Assembly: GCA_019096065.1 (NCBI GenBank)
Contig: JAGUCH010000002.1
Coordinates: 5,716,501-5,780,500, forward strand
From: Paracyclopina nana
Lineage: Eukaryota; Arthropoda; Copepoda; Cyclopoida; Cyclopettidae
Length of the DNA stretch: 64,000 nt
Reading direction: 5' to 3'
Below the pieces are notes generated by a model, which was given only the letters and a program-made list of their open reading frames with translations, ran no database searches and was not told where the DNA came from. The position numbers and the translations under genes were made by a program. The first letter of the stretch is position 1. Every line of letters begins with the position of its first letter. This document shows, piece after piece, positions 11,001-26,427 of this stretch.

Positions 11001-12060
11001 ATGAGAATAAAACTAGAGCATGTGCCAACTCTGACTCTGGCATTTTTGCCACTTGTCATTGCCTACAATGGACATGGCATCATTGCCACGCTCTTCTGGA
11101 TGATCTTGTGGCATCTGTTGAGGTTGGCGGTCGTCACTCACCAAGCTAGATCGTAAGTGAAACATGAAGTTAAGCATGCAGGTATTTTAACGAGCCATCC
11201 ATCCAGGAGAGGACTGGGCCAGGATAAAAGGATGATTTTGAACACCCTGCCCATATCACACTATGTTGAAAAGGTGCGTTGGTGCCTTGACAAGTCAGGC
11301 CTTGAGTATGAGGAGGAAAAAGACATTGGGATTTTCTGGGTACTGTTTACCGGCAGGATGGTGCCCAACTTGCAAATTCCTGGCAAAAACATTTATATTC
11401 CCAACTCATCTGATATCATCAAGTACTTGTACGCTCATATGCTGGGCATTGACGGTGAAAAGGCCCAGTTTTTGTTGCCGTCAGTGAAGGCCAACGAAAT
11501 GGAGGCCAAGCTCGACGACTTGGCCAACAGCTTGCGAGTCTACGTCTACTATCATGTAATTATACGATACTTTCCTAATCATTGTAGGTAATAATTAGCA
11601 AAATGCTGATAACCAGGTTTTGGTGGCCAATAAGAACTCAGAAGAGTTGGCTCTAAAAGTGTGGGGCCTTCATGAAACTGACATTCCTCCATGGCAAAAG
11701 ACCTTGCTGAAATTGAGCTTCCCGTTGCTAAAAAAGTTCCTCATCACCGTTTTGGAAATCACCAAGGAAAATGCAGAGCAGAAAATGAAGCACTGCGATG
11801 AAGTCTTTGATGAATTGGACAAAGTTTTGTCGAAGAACAAGTTCATCATGGGCACCGATGATCCGACCCACGTGGACATTTCCTTTGCAGCATTGGCAGG
11901 CATTCTGGCCTTGCCAGACCAATACGGAGGCCCAAATTTGACTCCCGAGTCGCGCATCAAAATCACCGATTTCAGCCTCGAAGTACAGAAGGCCATCAAG
12001 AAATTCAGGGGCTCCACATGTGGAAAGTTTGTGCTCAAAATGTACGCCGAGCACCGTTAA
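11001..12060 (+). CDS. membrane-anchored GST-like protein
   Basis: Three exons (11001-11152, 11207-11555, 11617-12060) give 314 residues. Residues 7-47 are hydrophobic (LTLAFLPLVIA, then ATLFWMILWHLLRLAVV), predicting one or two membrane segments. A thioredoxin-fold N-domain follows (LPISHYVEKVRWCLDKSGLE, with the SSDIIKYL element). A helical GST C-domain ends near the C-terminus (THVDISFAALAGILALP). The arrangement resembles membrane-anchored GST/metaxin-like proteins, but I cannot name the subfamily. No canonical catalytic Tyr or Ser is evident at the N-domain start, so enzymatic activity is uncertain. An AATAAA signal directly abuts the stop (12061-12066). Confidence 0.75.
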
Positions 12061-12066
12061 AATAAA
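12061..12066 (+). terminator. poly(A) signal of the GST-like gene
   Basis: AATAAA begins at the first base after the TAA stop, giving a very short predicted 3' UTR. The convergent RPN2 gene ends at 12188. Confidence 0.6.
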
Positions 12067-12187
12067 CGTAGACACTTCTCACAACACAGTTTTTATTCTA
12101 AATCATCATGAATTGTGATGCACATCCATACACAAATGAGTTGCACAAGCGAAACACACCATATTAAGCAGCTTATTTAATATGCTT

Positions 12188-14201
12188 TCAATTATTCTTG
12201 CGTTTTTCTGCGATTTTGACCAGCATCGAGTTTCCGCAGAGAAACGTGACCACGCCGATCATGACGAGATACTTGAATGTGGTGAACATATTGAGTTGAA
12301 GCCAGAAGCAGTAGTAGAGGCCAAAAATGGCTCCAAGCCCGAGGTGGAATCCCAGTGCAGAGAGAGAAAAGGGGAACGCAGAAATGTTCACGCCCAGCTT
12401 CATCCAAGCAATGAGCATGACTCCAAAAGGTGCCAAGCAGAGTAGAGTAAAAGCAGAAGAGACAATGCCCGGAGGTCGCACCTCGGGTTCCCGGAACAAA
12501 TGCTTGATTTCCGGCAGAGGCTTGTTTGCCAGATTAGATTTGGATCCACTTTGAGCATCCACAGCTACAAAATGGCAATGAACAGGATAAAAAGAAGTCC
12601 TATAATACTTAAGTACAGGAAACTTACAGGGAAAGTCGAACTTGACGTCACCAATGTACCAATCAATGGGGTTGCTGATAACTGCGTCGCCGATGATGAG
12701 ATTGATGGAGTACTTGCCACTCTTCGAGCCAAACTCCTTCGCCTTGGAGCTGACATCCAAGTCGAATTTGTAATTTCCAGCATTGTCAGGCTCGGCCACG
12801 TAAATAATTTCAGCGTCGTTCATCGCAAAGCGAACAAAGGCTTGATGCACTCGCACCTTTTCTCCGTTATCAGTGACGGCGAACTTCATAACCAGCTTAT
12901 GGTGGTGGTCCGCATTCAAAGCACTCTTGAGCTTATCATTGGCAGCAACTTTGGTGGTTTTTGTAGCAGTGGACTGATCCGCATCGCCGACGCCTATCTC
13001 AACGCTGTCTACGCTCACTGATCCAAGAACCTTGACCAACAGAACTGCTCCCTCGTTGCCAGCCAATTTTGCATTCGCCTTTGCTGCCGGACTTGCAGTT
13101 ACCGTGAGCTCATAGAATCCTCGGCCAGGTTTGGCTGCCATCAAGTCAACCTCAAACAGAGTCTCAGAAGCTTCTTTCATTGGGCTCTTGGAAAGGACAA
13201 CAGCTCCATCGGATTGCCTCATCGCAGAGTCGATTTGCACACTCATCTTCCCTAGGGAGTTGCCAAGTACATCAGTGACTTGAACCTTGACTAACGGCGA
13301 GGATGCAGAGACTGAAGGCGTTGAGGCAATGGTGATTGCTACAGGCGTGTGGAAATCATTCGTAGCCAAGGTCTGGAGAGCAGACAAAACATGCCAAGCT
13401 CCCTTAACCTGATGCACATTCTTCCTGTTCAAAAAATAGTTGGCAAACTTGACGGCCTGCAACTTTGAGATGGGCGGCGATTTGCCCACGACCTTTGACA
13501 GAATATAAGCTCCTGAAATGATATTGCTGGACACGGATAATCCCCCCTCGAATTGCAGGACTTTCCCGTTGATTTCATCGGCTTGCACGACCGCATCTTC
13601 AATTCTGTCGAAAATGGCCGAAGCTTCGGCTCCTCCAATGCTGGCAGCAATGTTGAAAGCCAACCCCAGATTAGCAACGCTGTCGTCCTTCTTGAGAGCA
13701 GACTGTAACAGCTTAAAAGTAGCTGGTGCTGCAACTTTTTGGCCGAGATTTTGCTGGGCGAGAACTCCATAGTACAAATCTGACACGGAACGGTCACTTC
13801 CAGCCGCATCGGCAAGAACCTAATTGAAATTGCAATAAATGCCACATATTCACTAGCATATACTTGATTAGCAATCATACCTGGTTAGCTTGAGCGCTGA
13901 GCTTAAGGCTGCAGGATCCCAATGCTTTGGCTGCTGCTGACGAGGCAAACAGGGTGGCAGGCGTGACTTCGGCCTTGTCAACTCCTGCTTGCAGTTTTTT
14001 GCACAAATCCGCCGAGTTAGGGGCGGTTTCACCGAGAAGTTTAAGCCCCAAAATTGCATATGAAATGGCCGACTCGTCTCCGCTCAACGAAGACTCAAAA
14101 ATGCCTTTCAACCGAGATTTGTCGACTGTGGACAGGAATGACGAAGGCGTCAGCGCTTGGCCAACGACAAACACTGCAAAAATGGCGAAAAGTCGCAACA
14201 T
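12188..14201 (-). CDS. RPN2: ribophorin II, oligosaccharyltransferase subunit
   Basis: Three exons (14201-13881, 13819-12628, 12564-12188) give 629 residues, close to human RPN2 (631). The N-terminal signal peptide is MLRLFAIFAVFVVGQA. A long lumenal region follows with family-typical text (LKLLGETAPNSADLC, PPEIKHLFREPEVRPP). Three C-terminal membrane segments precede a basic tail. The protein is part of the ER complex that transfers N-glycans to nascent chains. The second intron (12565-12627) is 63 bp, a multiple of three with no in-frame stop, so an unspliced frame reads straight through it. Splice signals (GTAAGT...TTTGTAG) and the foreign peptide it would insert show it is an intron. A TATAAA lies about 90 bp upstream at 14289-14294. 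Confidence 0.95.
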
Positions 14202-14753
14202 TTTGGTCCCCGGTCTGATGTTCTTCGGTTCCCAAGCAAAACCCGGTGATTTGGCAGTTGTTGATTATTTACTCTGCTGTTTGCTTTGTTTATAGCCAGA
14301 AAATTTGGGAAATCGCCACAGCATTGAATGAGCGGTGAAACTCTTCTCTAGCAGTGAATCGTTACTTGCTTGAAATTCTGTTATTTTCGTGGGCCCAACT
14401 GATTATTTGGCGCTTTTTGAAAATAGATGGGAAATGCAAGTCCATTCTGGTTACTTTGTTTACCTAGAAAAGATGACGAGGTAGACAGAAGCGTTATTGC
14501 TCTGGCTAAAAAGTGACTATTTAATAGTTTATTAGGCCGTTTTGGGGGTTTTTGGCTGCAAAACCAAAGAATGTGGGTTTCATTCGACGTCCTTTCGTGA
14601 CGACTCAGACACGGATCGACGGAATTGCACCTTGACAGAGAACGAGACGAGCAAGAGAAGTGGAAAGCGCACGCGTGAAGGCCATTGTGGTATATAATAC
14701 AAGTGCTGTTGTGAAACAGCCTTTACTTCTCGTCTGAGCGGCCTTTTTGCAAG
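14202..14753. promoter_or_regulatory. divergent promoter region between RPN2 and the SLC10-like gene
   Basis: 552 bp lie between two divergent start codons. It has TATAAA for RPN2 (minus strand, 14289-14294) and TATATAAT at 14691-14698, 55 bp before the transporter ATG. The minus-strand open frame across the latter is not supported as a gene. Confidence 0.5.
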
Positions 14754-17449
14754 ATGTGCCCCCTTTACCCGTTCCATGTCATTATCCTCTACCTGTGCCT
14801 CCTTTTGCCACTCCTCTTTGCCATTATTGAGGGTGCTGACGAGTTGGCCTTCGGCCTCAAGAATAGTGCCAAATGGAATCTCTCTTTCGTTCCCCATAAA
14901 ATCGAGAAGCTACAGGAGTTCAACACCACCGAGGTTCAACTGACATGCCAAGATTGTCCACTGGGCGCTTTGGATGACCCTGGAAACTTGCAGCTTGTCT
15001 TGACAAATGAAAAGCCTAATGTCGCATTGTTAGGCGTAAAGGTGACTCATTTATGTAACTACTAACGAAGTCCGAAATCTTTTTTCGTGTCATGCAATTT
15101 TATACGGCAATTCAAGTTTCATGATCAATCATATCGAAAGAATGTCTCCCAAGATTTATGGCTTTTCTAGATGATGAAGGATATCATGAAAAGCTCTGTA
15201 TATAGTGCAGCGTTCTGGCTGGGGCTCTAAAACATCAGACAGCAGGCGGTTAATTTTTTGTTTGTTTCTTTAAGCTAGACAAGTTTGAAAATATTTTTAT
15301 TAATCTGTCGTTTCGCACTTTTTCCGGGGCGTCATGTCTCTCAGCACCTTGTCGTCAGAAAAATTCATGTTTGGTGTGAGAGAAATGCGCGTAACACTTT
15401 CTCATATTAATTCGCATTAAACCCGAAAATTTGTTAAGTTCCTTATTTCATCAAATTATTTGAATGCCCATAGTCTTTCATAGAAGTTCACGATAAACGT
15501 ACCTTGTGTTTGTTTGTGATGTTTGATAAAGCCAGAGCTTTTCCTGGAAAATAAATTTTGTGATTGTATCGTTCACATTTGCTTTTGAACTTGTAGCTGA
15601 AATTGCTAAAATGCTAAATTTTCCCCCATCTATTAGTAGCCCCTGTCAAATTTTAAGAAAATTCTATAGCTGTAACGTACTGTATTGTATTGTACCCATT
15701 GCATTTTCGCTTTTTTTCTCTGAGCTAACGTGTGATAAGGAATCGCGTATTGTTGCAAAATTGTTGTTATTCTGTCTAGAACTTCGTCTGACTTAGTTAT
15801 CTTGATTTGTCATTATTATGAGACTGATAAGAGCGGTATTTGTTATTCGAGCTATGTAGCTAAGCAAACACCACTGAATTTTAGGAGCATGAGAGCGACC
15901 AGGAGATCTACCTCAATCTCAACGAGCTTGGCTTTGACAACGATGCCACCAATTGGTCCCTTATGTTCAACATCTCGGGCAAATTTCTCGGATTCTCTAA
16001 TGTCAAGGCTGAGTTGAGGGCCAAGGATGACAGCATCGTTGGTGAATCTCAATTGCCCGTTGCCATCGTGAGGAAGAAAACTATCCAATCCAAGCTATTC
16101 TCCTATTCTGTTGCCATTTTGGTCAGCGTGGCATACATCAATATGGGATGTGCACTTGACCTTGATGTGGTCAAAAAAACACTGAAGAGGCCGGTTGGAC
16201 CGGCCATTGGATTCATTTGCCAATTTGTTGTGATGCCTCTCTTGTCGTATGCCCTAGGCTTTATATTTGGCACTAAATCTGCTGCCATGAGACTTGGTCT
16301 CTTTGTGACTGGTAAGTTTGATCTACTATCATCATTCATTCTGTTCCTCACGACGCTGCATGATTTCACATATGTTTGATTTAGCATTTGGTTTATGAAT
16401 GAATTTATTTCTCAGGTACTTCTCCTGGCGGAGGAGCGTCCAACATTTGGACAGTTATGTTCGGAGGAAACTTGGATCTTTCTGTGACCATGACGGCCGT
16501 GTCAACCTTTTCGGCCTTCTTCATGATGCCATTGTGGATTTTCACTCTTGGTGCCACAATATTCAACGAGTCGGACATTGTCATTCCCTACTACAAGATC
16601 GTCATCTATGCTTTCTTTCTCGTTGTTCCCTTGTCGATTGGATTGGCGATTGCCAGATGGGCACCAAAGCTCTCCAAGTTCTTGGTTCGAATCCTGAAGC
16701 CCATGGCCCTCTTTTTGATCTTATTCATCGTCATTTTTGGAGTTTGGGCCAATCTCTACATCTTCAAGTTGATGACTTGGCAGGTGTTTCTGACTGGTAT
16801 GGGACTCCCTTGGGTTGGATTTCTGCTTGGATTTTCCATTGCTAAGGTCCTTCGAAGGCCAATGGAGGATGTGATTGCTATAGCTATCGAGACTGGCATT
16901 CAAAATACTGGCATGTCTATTTTCATTCTCTGGTTTACTCTGGATCAACCTTTAGGAGACATGACTGGTAAGCTCAATTTCTTGTCCGATTTTACAATAG
17001 CTTTGTGTGATACTATTATGACAAATGCACCTGTTGTTGTGAAAATTATCCCGTAATTACGCTACTCATGCACACTTGTTGTAAAAGATTCATGATCTAC
17101 ACTTGGTCTAGAACGTATTTCTGGCTAAATGTCACACAAAGATAATTTAACGCGAACGAGAATATGTCGTGTCCATGCATCAAAACTACCATCGAATTTT
17201 CTCTTCCATCTAGCTGTTATCCCTGTAGCTGCAGCTACCATGACCCCTTTGCCATTGCTGGCACTGTTAATCGCTAGCAAAGCTCGGGAGTTATTCTACA
17301 GCCAGAAAGAACTGATTCCAATCAACGATGAGGATGATATGGGATCCACTGACATCATCAAGACCAAAAAAATTGTGGATGTTAAAGAGAGCGAATCCCA
17401 GATGAAGTTGGTGAAGAACGGTGATGCCAACGAGAACAGCATTGCTTGA
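14754..17449 (+). CDS. SLC10-family (sodium/bile acid cotransporter-like) protein with extracellular N-domain
   Basis: Four exons (14754-15041, 15885-16311, 16416-16967, 17214-17449) give 500 residues. A signal peptide-like N-terminus precedes an extracellular region of about 150 residues (FVPHKIEKLQEFNTTEVQL, NISGKFLGFSNVKAELRAKD), as in P3-like SLC10A3 and related arthropod proteins. The membrane core carries SLC10 motifs: a GTSPGGGASN loop, FMMPLWIF and ETGIQNTGMS. These residues form the sodium-binding and crossover region in bacterial and mammalian members. The C-terminal tail is charged and cytoplasmic. Family members import bile acids or other organic anions with sodium; the arthropod substrate is not known. 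The first intron is unusually long (843 bp) for this region. Confidence 0.92.
15042..15884. other. long first intron of the SLC10-like gene
   Basis: The intron is bounded by AAG|GTGACT and TTTTAG|GAG. No coding frame, RNA gene or repeat structure was seen inside. Confidence 0.5.
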
Positions 17450-18126
17450 AGATTAGCAGTCCCGATTATGTTTTAGTCGAGCTACAAAAAATAAAAAGCT
17501 ATATAGTTGTTTTATGCCAAAAAACGTAGGTTTAATTAGCAAGAAGTTCGTCTATTTTTTTTTGAGGAAACTCAATATAACTGGCTATGATCTATCCTGC
17601 CATCAACATGAGGAAACAAAGAGCCAGCACAACTTGGTACATCTTGATTAGCGTGCGTTGCATTCACGAAACCTTCACAAAGCACAAAAGACCTTTCGAG
17701 CAACTTCTTTTGAGGCTAATAAAGTTAATATTTAGTGAAAGAAATACAACTCTTGACGACAAATAGGCAATCATCAAATCAAAAACATGCCTCAAAAAAG
17801 TGCTTAAAGAATTTCTTAGAAAAAATTATTCAGTTTTCTTAATTAGCCGTATTCAAAACTTTTTTTACGAGCTTGGGTTACTTTCGATTGTTTGGTTGCC
17901 TCAAGTCATCAGCTGTTTCATCTGCGTTATTTCGCAGAAAAAAGAATTACTTTAAAGGGGCTGGTCAACATAAGTTGAAAGAAAAATTCGTCAAAATGCA
18001 GGGAGCTGGAATGGTGTGTTGAGTGATCCCCGTTTTAGAATTACACAAATCCTGGCATCTTTTTCCGAGGCTCCGGCCTTTGCTCTTCGTCGTCTTACGA
18101 CCATTCTCGGTCAAGTTTCGGAAACA
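17450..18126. other. intergenic region before RNF11
   Basis: 677 bp between two plus-strand genes. AAATAAAAAG at about 17486-17495 may be the poly(A) signal of the SLC10-like gene. Nothing else is supported. Confidence 0.4.
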
Positions 18127-18748
18127 ATGGGAAATTGTCTCAAGTCTCCCACTTCTGATGATGTCTCACTTCTCAGAGACGGTGGTAACAACTCCAACTC
18201 GGTTGAACAGCTTGAACATCAGGCCTATCATCAAGTAAGATACCACAAGATTCCATTCTCGCTTTCTTTGTTCTGCAGAAACCAAGCTAGAGCGTTTTTG
18301 TGCTAGGTTATTGTGCTTTCTCCCAGAAGTTAGAAAAAAACCTTCATGCGCTACATTTTCTTGCAGGAAAATAATGCTCCGGTGTACTATCCCTCTCCCA
18401 ACGTCTCTCGCCAAGCTAGTCAACTCACAGAGGAAGAGCAAGTAAAAATTGCTCAACGTATGGGACTTATTCAGCACTTGCCCACAGGATCTTATGATGG
18501 CTGCAAAAAGAATCGAGAGTAAGATCTACATTCCAGTTTTCGTGATTCGTCAATTAATCCTCTCTGGCCTTTTCAGGTGTGTCATTTGTATGATCGAGTT
18601 CGTGATTGGTGATCGAGTGAGATACTTGCCATGCATGCATACTTACCACACAGATTGCATAGATGATTGGCTCATGCGCAGCTTTACGTGTCCCTCGTGT
18701 ATGGAGCCTGTAGATGCTGCCCTGCTTGTCACTTACGAGACCAGTTAG
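18127..18748 (+). CDS. RNF11: RING finger protein 11
   Basis: Three exons (18127-18234, 18367-18518, 18577-18748) give 143 residues; human RNF11 has 154. The N-terminus MGNCLKSPTSDDVSLL is nearly identical to the vertebrate protein and carries the myristoylation Gly and palmitoylation Cys. The segment TEEEQVKIAQRMGLIQHLP is conserved. The C-terminal RING-H2 (CVICMIEF ... CMHTYHTDCIDDWLMRSFTCPSCMEPVDAALL) is intact. RNF11 is an endosome-associated E3 ligase adaptor that works with NEDD4-type ligases and A20. The usual PPxY motif of the N-terminal half is missing; QAYHQ occupies its place. An alternative exon could restore it, but I saw none. Confidence 0.97.
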
Positions 18749-20023
18749 AAGGCTGCTTTGTCAGAATGTGCTTTAAGAAAGGATGATGGGACGGTCAATA
18801 ACTCTATGGTCCTTTTAGTTGGATTTCTTTTATTACTTTTTTTTTCAGGAGAAAAAAATCATTCCTATTTCTTGTTTTTTTCTATTCATTCAGCTCCCAT
18901 GTGCAGTCTTGTAAGCATTCGGAATCATCGCATCAAAATACCTAAAATTGTTCTCCAGTACAACAACTACACTTTTATAAATGAAATGTATTCATCTTGT
19001 AGCGAATTAACCTAACTTTGTAGTAGATGTCAGCTTTGCTTATGTGCAACGAATATACGAAATACACTTTCAAGCTAACCAATCGCAGCCTAGATCATTT
19101 TGCGTTCTCGCGAAGCCATAGAACAATAAGAAGTCTCCTCCTTAAGCTTCCCTAGCGAGCATTTGGAACTGGATGATTTAATACACTATTTGAAAATGTT
19201 AGCAATGTTTGCAGCATAGTCTTAAATATATTCATGCTATATACGATGCTCCCATTTTAACTTAATTTTGAACAATGCTTCGATTCTTTCAAAAAAATTA
19301 TAAAATTATCGGAGACTTTTCGTAGTATTAATATTCCTTTTGGCCAAATTTAATTTTGCGTTTTTGGTTAGTATTATCTTAAATTAATGAGGAAGTTGAG
19401 TCATAATTATGGATCATGGATAATAAACGAAATATTTGAATTTCCCGCTTGTTTACGACTCGGCGAAAAGCTTCAAAGTCAAACTCGAGTCTGAGAAATG
19501 AGCTATATGTGCCTGATTTTTGGGCTGATTTCAGCCATTTTCTCGATTTTTTTCGGAAATAATTGCTGTGTTGTCACACTTTGATCAAAAACACCCAAAA
19601 TTGCTTCGTTTGCCACCAAAAAAATTGACTTGGAAACGCAGCAAGTGCCGAGAAATTGTAAAAGACGCCGCCAACCATGAGGATTGGGCTATTTTTCGAA
19701 CATTTTCGCTCAGTTTTGCCGAAAATCCTGAAAAAGTAACATAAAGAGAGAGCAGTGATCGACTTTTTTGACCAAGTTAGGCTATGTAAGTAAATTTCAA
19801 TCTTTGTTTACGAATTTCTTGCATTAACTTTGCTTATGGCGAATTTTTACGCGTCATTTGCTGATTAAATATGTCAAAATGCTATATGCAGGGAGTACCA
19901 CGAAATTCGCGCTCTTTTCCAATGTTTTTCTTTGCTTAACAAAAAAGCCTGGTTAACTAGTTAGTTGATGATACCGTCACAGTGAGCCGTATAGTTGAAT
20001 TAATATTTCTATTTTAGCGTAAA
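18749..20023. other. intergenic region and ISWI leader
   Basis: About 1.3 kb. A TTTTAG-like acceptor 8 bp before the ISWI ATG (around 20015) suggests a spliced 5' UTR exon further upstream, which I could not define. No other gene is supported. Confidence 0.45.
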
Positions 20024-23429
<3,406 letters not shown>

Positions 23430-23606
23430 AAACCTTTTTTTCTAACAGTATTGATAATAATGATGAACATGTGTGTAGACCAGAGAATATCTCGATTATT
23501 TCTGCTTCATGTTTCCTCTTCATTGCTCATGTTGAGCGGTCGCTCTTTTAGTTTGGCATTCGTAACTAGGAGCTGTAGCCATTCGTGAGAGGAACCTCAG
23601 GTAAGA

Positions 23607-24645
23607 ATGATGGTACCTTTTGACGGTATAATTGTGCTTGAGGTGAAAAGGGAGTCCTACGGAATTTTGAAAATCAGCTGGATTGGAAGGTCGATCCTGG
23701 TTGGCTCATTGGTGGGATCCTTGATCGTTACAGCTTTCGTCCATGCCAACTTTATGCGTTATATCCTATTTTTTGCCCCGAGGAAGAGGCCTATAAATAT
23801 TCTCATCATGATAGACCAAGTAAGGAAACGAATAGTATTAACAATACGGTAGTTCTCACTAGTTTTATTGTTAGGTTACTGTCTTGCTTCCATATGTGAT
23901 TATGTCCTTAATGACCACAGTATCAATCGCATTAGGAGAGACCATTTCCGAATTGGCTGGTGATCAAATCTGCTTGGCATTTTGGCTTTGCGCTGTGCTA
24001 GTTACTTGCTTTAAAGTCTACGGTAGCTCTGGAATTGCGCTGTATAGGATGATCATGGTCAAATTTGGGCCAGGTAAGCTTGGCCGCCAGCGGTTGATGT
24101 GGCTAATTCTTCTACTTCAGAACATCATAATGATATCGATCATCGTGATTTACTATGAAGGCTACAAGCACTTCAACACCGGATCAGCACCTTCGTTTTG
24201 CTTGGATCGCACACTAACATTCTCAAGAATCCTGGCTGCTTATGAGCATGGCCTAGGCGATCAAGATTTGGCTGGAAGTGTTCAGATACAAAGCGTAGCA
24301 GCAATGGTCACCATTTTAGTTGGCTTTCTGGAATTGTCATCTTATGCAATAGTAGTCCATCATTCTTATCGGCACAACTTACATATGCCTTTGGGACTGG
24401 TTAGCCCTGACATCATCAAGAAAAGGAACCAGAGCAATGTCGTCACAATGGGAGGCCAATGTTTGGTTTTTGCTGGAAATCTGATAGTTTTGCTCTTTGT
24501 AATAGCTTCGCTGAACATGCCAATTTTCAGTAATGGCATTGACGAGGCAGCTAGCGGAGTTTTTGTTTTAATGATCACGGAGGGAGTCAACTCATTGGTT
24601 CTCCTCTACTCAAGCCCAGAAATGCGGAATTTTTTGTTTGACTAA
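23607..24645 (+). CDS. orphan multi-pass (probably seven-pass) membrane protein, GPCR-like
   Basis: Two exons (23607-23819, 23875-24645) give about 327 residues. Roughly seven hydrophobic segments can be counted (for example ILVGSLVGSLIVTAFVHA, VLLPYVIMSLMTTVSIALG, LIVLLFVIASLNMPIF), with basic loops between them. The layout fits a small seven-pass receptor. I see no DRY or NPxxY motif that would place it in class A, so it may be a lineage-specific receptor or another transporter-like family. The start is the second of two adjacent candidates at best; an upstream exon is possible. Confidence 0.6.
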
Positions 24646-24878
24646 AAACATATTAAAATGCCACCATGAAATCATCTAACACTTTCTAAAAAAGTCAGGC
24701 GAACGAGAAAGGTACCATATTTCATGCTATGAAGCTTTGCATGCTCCATAAGTTCTCAAAAAGGGAGCATTTGAAAGCAATCGTTTGTGGCAGAAACAAA
24801 TTCCTCCTCAAAATGCTAATAGGATTACTCATCTAAAATAGAACATAACTTAGCCTTGGTCGACATAAATGGTTTTGA

Positions 24879-25720
24879 TTAATCTGATTTTTGACTTAAA
24901 GCAGCCAGTTTCATATTAAGGGGATTTTTGGGATGCTTCATCCACTCCTTTCTTAGGATTTGCTTCAGCTGGGACAGTCTGAAGGTAGGATTTTCAACTT
25001 TGAGCTGAGGTAGCCTTTCCAGCTCGAACTCTTCATAGGCAGCCTTCATTCTCTTTTCGGGGTGCTTATCCACTTCGGGTACATCTTTAACGCTAGAATT
25101 AATCGCATTGAAGCTAAGTATTTTGGGTGCAACAATTTTTTGCCTACCTTAATACACTCAGAGCCTCGTCGACAGTTCTGGCCTCCAGACCTTCCACTTG
25201 AACACGGTTGACATTTTCCTCCAGAGGAGTTGACAAGTGTGTTGGTTGTTCGGACTCGTCCTCTTTCGACTTGCCACGGGCAATGGCCTCTCTACGTTGG
25301 GTCTCTTCGCGAATCTGAGCTCTTGAGAGCTTCGGGGCTTGGCCTCCTTTTTTGGCTAAGAGGGCCTTCTGTTCAGCTTCTTCTTGGGCAATGAGAAGAT
25401 CACGCTCCTTCTTCTTTTCAAGAGCCTCCAGTCTCTTTTTTTCCTGTTCCTCTTTTCTTGCCTGCGCGAATAACAATTAATCTCGATGTGGAAGGAGCCA
25501 ATAAATCAATTTACCTGTTTCTTTTGAATCAGCTTGTTGTCATCATTCCAAAGCGCATCATCCTCAGCTTTCTGCTTTTTCTCCCGTTCTACGTCTGCTT
25601 TTTCTTGCTTTCTGGCCCTGAGAGCAAATCAATACTGATTTATGCTACAAAAGGCTCTTTAAATATAACTCACTTTGCAGCTACAGCCTTGGAATTTTCA
25701 CCGGCAAACTTTTTGGGCAT
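24879..25720 (-). CDS. CCDC124: coiled-coil domain-containing protein 124
   Basis: Four exons (25720-25674, 25617-25515, 25461-25148, 25092-24879) give 225 residues; human CCDC124 has 223. The N-terminus MPKKFAGENSKAVAAKARK is almost identical to vertebrate CCDC124. A long charged coiled coil follows (EEQEKKRLEALEKKKERDLL). The C-terminal HMG-like segment RMKAAYEEFELERLPQLK and SQLKQILRKEWMKHPKNP is conserved. The protein binds the ribosomal A and P sites of idle 80S ribosomes (Lso2 in yeast) and also localises to the midbody. No abnormality was seen. Confidence 0.96.
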
Positions 25721-26427
25721 CTTGTCGCTCCACTTGGCATGGAAAGGGCTTAAAAACTTAACATTCAAAAGATCAGACTTTCAGTTGTTTACTTTCTGCG
25801 CCACAGCAAAACAACCAGATCAAAAAGACTGTGAGTATTTTTTCAATTGGCGGTTTTTGTAAATAAATAGTCCTTTTCATTTCAAACTCTCTCGAACTTT
25901 AAAACAAATTCCGCGAAGAAGGTTTCGTGAGATATGTGTAGACTTTGCGCTAAAAATTACTCTTCGCCGTGTTATTCAAACTGCGATCAGGTCATAGGAT
26001 TTGTATTTGTTTTATTCTACTCTTTGATCGAATCTTTGCTTTTGAGCACTTTTAGAACACTATCATACAGAAATTTGTGAGCTTTTCAAAAAAAAGTCGA
26101 ATCATGTGTGTTCGCAGCGCTGAATAAACATTTTTTTAGCTCTGAATCAGAATCACAGTGTACTTTTACAACTTTGCCATTCTTACTAAAATCTTGATCA
26201 GCAATAACATTGTAAACGCTACATTAAGGATGGGGCCAATAAAGAAATGGTCTCATCTTAGGATCTTGAAAAGCCTCTTTAGCTGTGTCCAAGATGATCT
26301 ATGGCTGTGTCTTCCTTGGAAAAGGAATGCGGGTTTTTCCAATGAGAATGAGTAGCATAGAACGTAAGAACCAGTTTCTGATTGCCGCCTATTAATTGAT
26401 CCCAAATAGCTGTTACGTCCAGTTTAT
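25721..26427. other. intergenic region
   Basis: 707 bp between the 5' end of CCDC124 and the 3' end of the LNR gene, both on the minus strand. No gene or repeat is supported. Confidence 0.45.

Noticed and set aside
14580-14897. Minus-strand frame over the SLC10-like gene start
   Set aside because: It overlaps the TATA region and first exon of a well-supported gene and has no domain.
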